Source: Lachnoclostridium sp. UBA903 (GTDB lineage: Bacteria > Bacillota > Clostridia > Lachnospirales > Lachnospiraceae). Taken from it: a stretch of DNA of 5,207 nt. The DNA is taken from NCBI GenBank assembly GCA_002294045.1, contig DBEP01000108.1:54788-59994 (forward strand), written 5' to 3'. Positions 1-4,353 of the stretch are shown here, one piece after another. The notes beneath the pieces are model-generated. The model saw only the letters and a list, made by a program, of their open reading frames with translations, was not told where the DNA came from and searched no databases. A program made the position numbers and the translations under genes. Within the stretch, counting starts at the first letter, position 1; the number at the start of each line of letters is the position of its first letter.

Positions 1-76
1 AACTAAAGCCGGATACGGGTCTTTTATTTTGCAGGAAAAAGCTAATTGTCACTAAAGTGACAGCACGTCAGCGCCA

Positions 77-102
77 GAGTCTGGCAAGCCAGACTCGTTT
101 TT
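77..102 (+). terminator. Probable intrinsic terminator of the upstream gene
   Basis: A perfect 9-bp stem (GAGTCTGGC / GCCAGACTC) with a tight loop is followed by G and then five T residues (98-102). This is the usual form of a Rho-independent terminator. It would end rightward transcription from whatever gene lies left of the window and insulate the spoIIG promoter. The T-run is shared with the left arm of the next inverted repeat (96-138). Confidence 0.5.
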
Positions 103-138
103 ATTCAATAGGAAATTGCGTCTTATTGAATAAAAACG
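96..138. repeat. 15-bp perfect inverted repeat, AT-rich
   Basis: The left arm 96-110 (CGTTTTTATTCAATA) is exactly complementary to the right arm 124-138, around a 13-nt loop. It is the longest perfect inverted repeat in the upstream region. The left arm begins at the final C of the preceding hairpin (77-96), so the two structures cannot both use that base. No T-run follows the right arm, so it is not a rightward terminator. Read leftward, the arm gives a T-run. Confidence 0.6.
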
Positions 139-201
139 CTCCGCTTTGGATCGCACTGCGGCGGATTGGAATTATGTTGCGACGCAACCCGCCGCAGGCG
201 G

Positions 202-230
202 AGAATCCCGCAAGCGGGATTCTTTCTTGT
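202..230 (+). terminator. Hairpin with U-rich tail, possible second terminator
   Basis: A 10-bp perfect stem (202-211 with 214-223, two-nucleotide spacer AA) is followed by TTCTTGT. The tail is T-rich but interrupted by C, so termination would be weaker than at 77-102. It is the last hairpin before the AT-rich stretch leading to the spoIIGA promoter. Confidence 0.35.
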
Positions 231-309
231 AAATTATGTAAAAAAAATACAAATTCAGGTATCTTACTGCTGCATTTGCTTCTATTTTGTAAGTATGAGT
301 AAATGAAAA

Positions 310-338
310 AGACAAATTAATTACCAGAAAATGACAAA
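310..338 (+). promoter_or_regulatory. Two candidate Spo0A boxes
   Basis: TGACAAA (332-338) differs from the Spo0A box TGNCGAA at one position. AGACAAA (310-316) differs at two. The 9-nt string GACAAATTA is repeated at 311-319 and 333-341, so the copies are 22 bp apart, about two helical turns on the same face. In B. subtilis, phosphorylated Spo0A binds boxes overlapping the -35 region of spoIIG. The downstream box here likewise overlaps the -35-like element. This is a motif match only. Confidence 0.45.
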
Positions 339-363
339 TTATATAATTGAAAGCAGTTATAAT
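331..363 (+). promoter_or_regulatory. spoIIG-type promoter with long 21-bp spacer
   Basis: A perfect -10 hexamer TATAAT lies at 358-363. The best -35-like element is ATGACA (331-336), leaving a 21-bp spacer instead of 17. The B. subtilis spoIIG promoter is known for a similarly long spacer of about 22 bp, which makes it depend on Spo0A~P. A start near 370 would give a leader of about 30 nt to the TTG codon at 402, but only about 14 nt to the ATG at 384. Confidence 0.55.
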
Positions 364-390
364 AGGGAAAGAAAATACAAGTTATGGAAG

Positions 391-404
391 CGGGGGTGGA
401 CTTG
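391..404 (+). promoter_or_regulatory. Shine-Dalgarno GGGGGTG that favours the TTG start of spoIIGA
   Basis: GGGGGTG (392-398) matches GGAGGTG at six of seven positions and sits just before TTG 402-404. The upstream in-frame ATG at 384 has no ribosome binding site in the predicted transcript. The SD-like GGGAAAG near 365 lies at or before the predicted transcription start. The spacing to TTG is short, 3 nt after GGTG or 5 nt after GGGGG. A GTG at 396 is a further in-frame alternative. Confidence 0.5.
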
Positions 405-1346
405 TACCTTGAGATTTATGTTGATGTAATATTTTGTATTAATTTTATTATGGATATCCTGTTGCTTCTGATAGTAAAGAAGATATTAAAGTGCAAAAGC
501 TCTGTAATCCGTTTAATAGGCGGAGCCGCAATAGGAGCGTTAAGTGCTTGTATATTCGCAGTTGTTCCGGAACTAAATGGTTTTGTTAGGTTTCTTGCAG
601 CCTATGTCATAATCTGTTTTGCAATGATATTGGTTTCTTTCGGTTTCCAGAGTCCGGCAGCTACAATCAAAGCAGTTGTTATACTTTATATTACCACATT
701 TTTTTTAGGTGGTGTCATAAACTCTCTTTATTATCACACCATGCTGGGATATTACTTTAAAGAATTAATTCAGGGAAGATTATTTCAGAATCTAAGTATG
801 GCATTTTTTGTTCTGGCAGCTATAATAGGAGCGGCCGCCGTATGGGTTTTTATAATAACCTTAAAATATCTTCGCAGCGGTGATTTGGAAATCTATGAGA
901 CGGAATTGTCATACGGAGATAAAAGTGTTCGGGTAATCGGATTGTTAGATACAGGGAATAATTTATATGATCCGATTTATGGAAAGCCGGTAATAATTGC
1001 GGAATATTCTGCATTAGAGCCGTTATTAACGGTACATCAAAGAAATCAGCTTCAGGCTATGATGGATACAATGGATGGAAAGCATACTTCATTCAATGAA
1101 GGGGACGATTCATCAGAAAACAGTATCTCACGGGACGGGACAGAAGAGTTTTTTAATATTATGATGATACCATATCATTCAATTGGTAGAAAAAACGGTA
1201 TGTTACCTGCAATAATAATGAATCGGGTAGTGATATTCAGCGGTAAAGAAACGATTTACAGTGAGAAAGTATGTACTGCCGTCAGCAGAGAAAATTTATC
1301 AAAACAGAAAAAATACCAGGTAATATTACATAAGGGTATTATGTAG
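402..1346 (+). CDS. spoIIGA: SpoIIGA, sporulation sigma-E processing aspartic protease
   Basis: This is the membrane-embedded aspartic protease that removes the pro-peptide of SigE in the mother cell after the forespore signal (SpoIIR) reaches the septum. The 314-residue product (B. subtilis: about 309) has five hydrophobic segments, at roughly 8-27, 36-55, 61-80, 86-107 and 131-153. A soluble C-terminal protease domain follows. The catalytic motif is LLDTGNNLYDP, with the aspartate at residue 183, equivalent to the active-site Asp of the B. subtilis enzyme. A later IPYHSIG block also matches the family. About residues 215-245 form a polar, Ser/Asp/Glu-rich insert that looks like a variable loop. 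I chose TTG 402 because MYLEIYVD fits the family N-terminus and GGGGGTG precedes it. ATG 384 would add six residues. The gene heads the spoIIG unit with sigE downstream. Identification is secure; the start is not. Confidence 0.93.
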   Translation: MYLEIYVDVIFCINFIMDILLLLIVKKILKCKSSVIRLIGGAAIGALSACIFAVVPELNGFVRFLAAYVIICFAMILVSFGFQSPAATIKAVVILYITTFFLGGVINSLYYHTMLGYYFKELIQGRLFQNLSMAFFVLAAIIGAAAVWVFIITLKYLRSGDLEIYETELSYGDKSVRVIGLLDTGNNLYDPIYGKPVIIAEYSALEPLLTVHQRNQLQAMMDTMDGKHTSFNEGDDSSENSISRDGTEEFFNIMMIPYHSIGRKNGMLPAIIMNRVVIFSGKETIYSEKVCTAVSRENLSKQKKYQVILHKGIM

Positions 1347-1453
1347 CTGAATAATTCAGTGGAGCCGGGAATTTAACAGAAGTTCAAGGTATTCGGCTTC
1401 TAATAATGAATTTTCACACATTGGGAGAAAATGTAAAGGGAGGAAATAAAAAA
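1347..1453 (+). other. spoIIGA-sigE intergenic leader with two small stem-loops
   Basis: The 107-bp gap begins with CTGAATAATTCAG (1347-1359), a 5-bp stem with a three-base loop starting right after the spoIIGA stop. A second stem follows, AGCCG 1363-1367 with CGGCT 1394-1398. It extends by AAT 1370-1372 with ATT 1391-1393 across a two-G bulge. Neither is followed by a T-run, so they do not look like terminators, and I see no convincing promoter. sigE is therefore presumably cotranscribed with spoIIGA, with the stems acting as processing, stability or translational elements if they act at all. Confidence 0.35.
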
Positions 1454-2194
1454 ATGCTATTGAAAATTACGATACCAAATAAAATTCAATTCAGGGTGAT
1501 TCCTGACTTTAGAAGCATCTTGTTTAACGGTCACGGAGATATACATTATATTGGTGGAGCAGAAGTTCTTCCCGCCCCGTTGGATGCAGTAAGGGAAGCA
1601 GAGGAAATTGCCAGATTAGGGACGGAATATGATACAGAGGCAAAATCCATTCTGGTTGAACATAATTTAAGACTGGTCGTATACATAGCCAAAAAATTTG
1701 ACAATACGGGAGTAGGTGTGGAAGATTTAATCTCAATCGGAACAATCGGATTAATAAAAGCCATTAATACCTACAACCCGGATAAAAATATAAAGCTTGC
1801 AACTTATGCTTCCAGATGTATTGAAAATGAAATCTTAATGTATTTAAGAAGAAATAATAAAACAAAACTGGAGGTATCCATTGACGAACCCTTAAATGTG
1901 GACTGGGACGGTAATGAACTGCTTTTATCCGATATTCTGGGAACGGAAGAAGATGTTATTTATAAAAACATTGAGGAAGAAGTTGACCGTAAACTTTTGG
2001 GAAAGGCATTGTCAAAACTCAGTGAAAGAGAGAGGATTATCGTACAGCTCCGTTTTGGTCTGAATACGGAGGACGGAAATGAGCGCACCCAAAAAGAAGT
2101 GGCAGATCTTTTAGGGATTTCTCAATCCTATATTTCCAGACTGGAAAAGAAAATTATTAAGCGGTTAAAGAAAGAAATGCTAAGACTGGAATAA
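1454..2194 (+). CDS. sigE: RNA polymerase sporulation sigma factor SigE (pro-SigE)
   Basis: This is the early mother-cell sigma factor, made as an inactive precursor and activated by SpoIIGA. The start is ATG 1454, preceded by GGGAGG at 1438-1443. An in-frame ATG at 1406 lacks a ribosome binding site. The product is 246 residues (B. subtilis: 239). The first ~31 residues are a hydrophobic and basic pro-sequence unlike that of Bacillus, ending at HYIGGAEVLP. By alignment, cleavage is expected just before YIGG. Region 2 (about 65-137) carries NLRLVVYIAKKF, EDLISIGTIGLIKA and the -10-recognition block KLATYASRCIENEILMYLRR. Region 4 (about 185-244) ends in the helix-turn-helix TQKEVADLLGISQSYISRLE. 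Adjacency to its own protease gene fits the spoIIG operon. All sigma-70 core segments are intact. Confidence 0.97.
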   Translation: MLLKITIPNKIQFRVIPDFRSILFNGHGDIHYIGGAEVLPAPLDAVREAEEIARLGTEYDTEAKSILVEHNLRLVVYIAKKFDNTGVGVEDLISIGTIGLIKAINTYNPDKNIKLATYASRCIENEILMYLRRNNKTKLEVSIDEPLNVDWDGNELLLSDILGTEEDVIYKNIEEEVDRKLLGKALSKLSERERIIVQLRFGLNTEDGNERTQKEVADLLGISQSYISRLEKKIIKRLKKEMLRLE

Positions 2195-2229
2195 TTTTTT
2201 TTACCAATAAAAAAGGAAATTATTACATC

Positions 2230-2246
2230 TTATTTTTCCGTATAAA
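2230..2246 (+). repeat. 17-bp motif shared with the nrdR/ymxH intergenic region (copy 1)
   Basis: TTATTTTTCCGTATAAA occurs here on the + strand and again, exactly, on the - strand at 3680-3696. In each case it reads in the direction of a sporulation gene, sigG here and the YlmC/YmxH gene there. It contains GTATA, the proposed -35 element of sigG. It may be a shared regulatory site or a chance AT-rich match. Confidence 0.4.
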
Positions 2247-2270
2247 GAGAACCCAAATAGTGAATCATTA
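2240..2270 (+). promoter_or_regulatory. Candidate SigF-type promoter of sigG
   Basis: GTATA (2240-2244) fits the SigF -35 element. A 15-bp spacer later comes GTGAATCATT (2260-2269), which keeps the first G, the A at position 5 and the A-T near the end of GGNNANANTR but misses the second G and other positions. sigG is transcribed by SigF in the B. subtilis forespore, so a forespore promoter is expected here. The -10 match is poor, and read-through from spoIIG is an alternative source of transcript. Confidence 0.3.
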
Positions 2271-2291
2271 ATTTAGTAAATATGATTTGGG
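2252..2291 (+). promoter_or_regulatory. Inverted repeat able to sequester the sigG Shine-Dalgarno
   Basis: CCCAAAT (2252-2258) is perfectly complementary to ATTTGGG (2285-2291). The GGG of the right arm is the first half of the sigG ribosome binding site GGGAGG (2289-2294). A competing stem, AATCAT 2263-2268 with ATGATT 2282-2287, uses overlapping bases. In a read-through transcript from spoIIG the hairpin could lower sigG translation. In a transcript starting near 2277 the left arm would be missing. A translation-dampening leader hairpin has been described for B. subtilis sigG. Confidence 0.4.
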
Positions 2292-2301
2292 AGGTTTTAA
2301 T

Positions 2302-3081
2302 ATGGCTCTTTATAAGGTAGAAATATGTGGTGTAAATACTTCGAAATTACCGTTACTGAACAATAGTGAAAAGGAAGAATTATTTAAACGTATATTAAAG
2401 GGTGACAAAGAAGCAAGAGAATTATATATTAAAGGTAATCTTCGTTTGGTTCTTAGTATTATACAACGTTTTTCCAATAGCAATGAAAACGTGGACGATT
2501 TATTTCAGATAGGTTGTATAGGACTTATGAAGGCAATCGATAATTTTGATATTACCCAAAATGTCAAATTCTCTACTTATGCTGTTCCAATGATAATCGG
2601 CGAAATCAGGCGTTATTTAAGGGATAATAACAGTATACGTGTCAGCCGTTCCTTAAGAGATACTGCCTATAAAGCGATTTATGCCAAAGAAGCATTGTTA
2701 AAAAAGAATGATAAAGAACCTACCGTATGTGAAATTGCCGATGAAATCGGTATGAGCAAAGAAGATATCGTATTTGCCCTGGATGCAATACAAAGTCCGG
2801 TATCCCTTTATGAACCTGTATATTCCGAAGGCGGGGACACCTTATATATCATGGATCAGGTGAGCGATAAAAAAAATAAAGAGGAAAATTGGGTAGAAGA
2901 AATTTCTTTAAAAGAAGCCCTTTCTAAGCTGTCAGAGCGGGAAAGAAATATTATTGAACTTCGTTTTTATGAAGGAAAAACCCAGATGGAGGTTGCCAAG
3001 GAAATTTGTATCTCCCAGGCACAGGTCTCCAGACTTGAAAAATCAGCCTTAAAAAGTATGAAAAATTATTTGATGCAATAA
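2302..3081 (+). CDS. sigG: RNA polymerase sporulation sigma factor SigG
   Basis: This is the late forespore sigma factor, controlling spore-protective and germination genes after engulfment. ATG 2302 follows GGGAGG (2289-2294) with a 7-nt gap. An in-frame TTG at 2287 overlaps that ribosome binding site and is rejected. The product is 259 residues (B. subtilis: 260). The N-terminus KVEICGVNTSKLPLL is the SigG signature. Region 2 (about 46-116) includes NLRLVLSIIQRF, DDLFQIGCIGLMKAIDNF and FSTYAVPMIIGEIRRYLRDN, then IRVSRSLRD begins region 3. Region 4 (about 203-257) ends in the helix-turn-helix TQMEVAKEICISQAQVSRLE. It lies 107 bp after sigE, as in Bacillus and many clostridia. The residue aligned with B. 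subtilis SigG Asn45, implicated in CsfB inhibition, is Lys44. No T-run terminator follows. Confidence 0.97.
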   Translation: MALYKVEICGVNTSKLPLLNNSEKEELFKRILKGDKEARELYIKGNLRLVLSIIQRFSNSNENVDDLFQIGCIGLMKAIDNFDITQNVKFSTYAVPMIIGEIRRYLRDNNSIRVSRSLRDTAYKAIYAKEALLKKNDKEPTVCEIADEIGMSKEDIVFALDAIQSPVSLYEPVYSEGGDTLYIMDQVSDKKNKEENWVEEISLKEALSKLSERERNIIELRFYEGKTQMEVAKEICISQAQVSRLEKSALKSMKNYLMQ

Positions 3082-3098
3082 ACTGAATACAGCAATAA

Positions 3099-3250
3099 CA
3101 GGTTTGATATTATGATATAATGAAAGCGTAGTGAGCTTATGCAAGTTTACTTGCAATAAGCGAGCGGAGCAACAATTGCAGGAACATGGTTTTGTTTGTG
3201 AGCAAATGCAGGCATAATATTAGAGCAGCGTATCAGAAATATCAAACCTG
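3099..3250. repeat. 152-bp segment with 13-bp terminal inverted repeats, MITE-like
   Basis: CAGGTTTGATATT (3099-3111) is perfectly repeated in inverse at 3238-3250, bounding a non-coding 152-bp segment. Inside, GCTTATGCAAG (3135-3145) pairs with CTTGCAATAAGC (3150-3161) around a TTTA loop with one bulged T. Two short direct repeats resemble each other (ATTGCAGGAACAT, AATGCAGGCAT). Compact size, terminal repeats, no ORF and location between the ends of two convergent genes suit a miniature inverted-repeat element. I find no clear target-site duplication in the flanks (…CAATAA and ATTAAT…). It could instead be a structured 3' UTR or bidirectional processing signal of sigG and the YlmC/YmxH gene. 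Confidence 0.45.
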
Positions 3251-3282
3251 ATTAATTAACGAAGCAGTCCATTCTTGAATCA

Positions 3283-3546
3283 TTAAAGAAATGCCGATTT
3301 TATTAAAGTTTTCTCGGCATCGATATCTACCAGGATAACATCGGCACCGATTTGTTTAATACAATTGTAATCTATTACATATTCCTGATCCCTGCCAAGA
3401 ATACCCCATATTTTACACGGACCGGGTACAATAATGCGTACAACAATTCCGGTATGTATGTCAATTTCTAAATCACAGATATATCCAAGTCTTTCCCCGT
3501 CTCTGCAGTTAATGACTTCTTTTTCCTTTAATTCACACATTCTCAT
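3283..3546 (-). CDS. YlmC/YmxH family sporulation protein (PRC-barrel)
   Basis: This is an 87-residue protein of the PRC-barrel-like YlmC/YmxH family, which occurs in endospore formers next to sigG or other sporulation genes. Its molecular function is not established. The start MRMCELKEKEVIN, the block DGERLGYICDLEID and the block IIVPGPCKIWGILGRDQEYVI are those of clostridial members. It has five cysteines (4, 14, 24, 44, 62), no signal peptide and no membrane segment. ATG 3546-3544 follows a strong GGAGGTGAT on the minus strand. An internal ATG two codons later is less well spaced. It is transcribed against sigG and divergently from nrdR, with a SigE-like promoter at 3594-3622, suggesting mother-cell expression. 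The family call is firm; the choice between the ylmC and ymxH names is arbitrary. Confidence 0.9.
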   Translation of the reverse strand: MRMCELKEKEVINCRDGERLGYICDLEIDIHTGIVVRIIVPGPCKIWGILGRDQEYVIDYNCIKQIGADVILVDIDAEKTLIKSAFL

Positions 3547-3593
3547 ATTGCAATCACCTCCGGGAACGGTTAAGCAGCTGCATTTATTAGTTA

Positions 3594-3622
3594 AATATAT
3601 GATTTTGGCAATGGATATATGT
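3594..3622 (-). promoter_or_regulatory. Candidate SigE-dependent promoter of the YlmC/YmxH gene
   Basis: On the minus strand, ACATATA (3622-3616) is followed after exactly 14 bp by CATATATT (3601-3594). The SigE consensus is about KMATATT, 14-15 bp, CATACAMT. The core ATAT of the -35 and CATA plus terminal T of the -10 fit, with one mismatch in the ATATT core and two in the -10. Transcription would start near 3587, about 40 nt before the ATG. SigE is encoded 1.5 kb away. Experimental support is absent, and AT-richness raises the chance of a coincidental match. Confidence 0.45.
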
Positions 3623-3632
3623 AGAAAATGAC

Positions 3633-3661
3633 TTGACCAACCGGCAAAACTTCAATATAAT
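3633..3661 (+). promoter_or_regulatory. SigA-type promoter for nrdR
   Basis: TTGACC (3633-3638) and TATAAT (3656-3661) are separated by the ideal 17 bp, with one mismatch in twelve consensus positions. A start near 3668 would give nrdR a leader of roughly 105 nt. The divergent SigE-like promoter of the neighbouring gene begins only 10 bp to the left (3622), so the two polymerases would compete for space. Confidence 0.7.
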
Positions 3662-3679
3662 CGAGCTATAGTTATTATT

Positions 3680-3696
3680 TTTATACGGAAAAATAA
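3680..3696 (-). repeat. 17-bp motif shared with the sigG upstream region (copy 2)
   Basis: Exact inverse copy of 2230-2246. It lies in the nrdR leader on the + strand and about 135 bp upstream of the YlmC/YmxH start on the - strand. No SigF- or SigG-like -10 sequence follows GTATA at a suitable distance on the minus strand, so it is not clearly a second forespore promoter. Confidence 0.4.
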
Positions 3697-3709
3697 ACAG
3701 GAAACCTTA

Positions 3710-3727
3710 AATCCGGTATTCCGGATT
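3710..3727 (+). other. Small hairpin in the nrdR leader
   Basis: AATCCGG (3710-3716) and CCGGATT (3721-3727) form a perfect 7-bp stem around a TATT loop. It lies about 45 nt before the nrdR start. The following sequence is AT-rich without a clean T-run, so it is more likely a leader structure or a dyad operator than a terminator. It does not resemble the paired NrdR-box arrangement found upstream of ribonucleotide reductase genes. Confidence 0.4.
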
Positions 3728-3774
3728 ATATTATAGAAAGAACATAAGAGATAATAAAGAAAAGAGGTATAGTT

Positions 3775-4227
3775 ATGAAATGCCCATTTTGCGGAAAAGA
3801 AAATACGAGGGTTATTGATTCAAGACCGGCGGATGACAGCAGTTCCATAAGAAGAAGGCGTCAGTGTGATGAATGCCTGAAAAGATTTACCACCTACGAG
3901 AAAGTGGAAGCAATTCCTTTAGTAGTTATTAAGAAGGATAATAACAGGGAACCTTATGACCGTACTAAAATAGAAGCAGGCGTATTCCGTTCCTGCCATA
4001 AGCGGCCCATATCGGTAGACCAGATAAATGTCCTTGTGGATGAGGTGGAAAATACCATATTTAATATGGAAGAAAAAGAAGTTCCAAGTTCCGTTATCGG
4101 CGAAATAGTAATGGATAAACTGAAAGAACTGGACCCTGTAGCCTATGTCCGGTTTGCATCCGTCTACCGTGAATTTAAGGATGTCAATACATTTATGAAT
4201 GAGTTAAAGAAGATATTGGATAATTAA
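3775..4227 (+). CDS. nrdR: Transcriptional repressor NrdR
   Basis: NrdR is the nucleotide-sensing repressor of ribonucleotide reductase genes. It binds NrdR boxes as an oligomer whose state depends on ATP or dATP in the ATP-cone. The 150-residue product has the usual family length. The N-terminal zinc ribbon uses C3, C6, C31 and C34 (MKCPFCG and RQCDEC), with the DNA-binding stretch DSRPADDSSSIRRRRQ and KRFTTYE. The ATP-cone covers about 49-139, with VIKKDNNREPYDRTKI and the closing VAYVRFASVYREFKDV. ATG 3775 follows AGAGG at 3763-3767. Its own SigA-type promoter (3633-3661) suggests expression independent of sporulation. NrdR next to sigG is common in clostridia, although no nrd target gene is in this window. 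Confidence 0.97.
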   Translation: MKCPFCGKENTRVIDSRPADDSSSIRRRRQCDECLKRFTTYEKVEAIPLVVIKKDNNREPYDRTKIEAGVFRSCHKRPISVDQINVLVDEVENTIFNMEEKEVPSSVIGEIVMDKLKELDPVAYVRFASVYREFKDVNTFMNELKKILDN

Positions 4228-4353
4228 ATGACTTTTTAATCTTTCATATGCAAGATAAACGCATCTGTTTTTCTTATTATTCTTAGGCATACAATAAATT
4301 TGGTACGTTTGTCCTGTTTTATTAGCTGAATATGATTAGGAGGGGGAGCGGAA
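4228..4353. other. nrdR-GNAT intergenic gap
   Basis: The 126-bp gap is AT-rich. A TTGTCC (4309-4314) and TATGAT (4331-4336) pair with a 16-bp spacer could be a promoter. It would start transcription near 4343, inside the ribosome binding site, so I do not call it. No convincing terminator is seen; AGAT/ATCT before a T-run near 4270 is only a 4-bp stem. Confidence 0.4.

Larger units (their letters stand above)
41..230. repeat. Array of back-to-back short-loop hairpins
   Basis: Consecutive inverted repeats fill this stretch. They are 47-62 (7-bp arms TGTCACT / AGTGACA, 2-nt spacer), 77-96 (9-bp arms GAGTCTGGC / GCCAGACTC, spacer AA), 96-138 (15-bp arms, 13-nt loop), 176-188 (GTTGC / GCAAC around GAC), 189-201 (CCGCC / GGCGG around GCA) and 202-223 (10-bp arms AGAATCCCGC / GCGGGATTCT, spacer AA). 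A longer-range pair, CTCCGC 139-144 with GCGGAG 198-203, could close 145-197 into a branched fold. The local GC content is much higher than in the surroundings. It could be a family of dispersed intergenic repeats, a structured RNA, or stacked terminators. I cannot assign it to a named family. Confidence 0.65.
1..383. other. Gene-free hairpin-rich region upstream of spoIIGA
   Basis: No credible coding sequence lies here. The one open frame (57-302) runs straight through perfect inverted repeats, lacks a ribosome binding site and has a low-complexity translation. The first 30 bases end in a T-rich stretch (TCTTTTATTTT) after the GC-rich AGCCGGATACGGG. They could be the 3' half of a terminator whose 5' half lies before the window, but this cannot be verified. 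About 41-230 is packed with short-loop hairpins (separate entry). About 231-300 is AT-rich with no signal I recognise. About 310-363 holds the spoIIG-type promoter. In many Firmicutes the gene before spoIIGA is ftsZ, but none of it is visible. Confidence 0.7.

Noticed and set aside
57..302. Open frame of 81 codons upstream of spoIIGA
   Set aside because: It starts at GTG inside a hairpin, has no ribosome binding site, spans several perfect inverted repeats, and its product is basic, low in complexity and without family resemblance.
1524..1764. Two minus-strand open frames inside sigE
   Set aside because: They are antisense to conserved SigE coding sequence, lack family resemblance, and are explained as shadow frames.
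2195..2229. Terminator between sigE and sigG
   Set aside because: The T-run at about 2194-2202 precedes rather than follows a stem, and the only pairing (AATAATTT with AAATTATT) is all A-T.
3291..3320. Terminator for the YlmC/YmxH gene (ATGCCGA / TCGGCAT)
   Set aside because: The 7-bp stem with a 16-nt loop lies inside the last codons, and the following minus-strand T-run is broken (TTTCTTT). It is too weak to call.
3434..3631. Plus-strand open frame antisense to the YlmC/YmxH gene
   Set aside because: The minus-strand gene has a strong ribosome binding site and clear family motifs. The opposing frame has neither.
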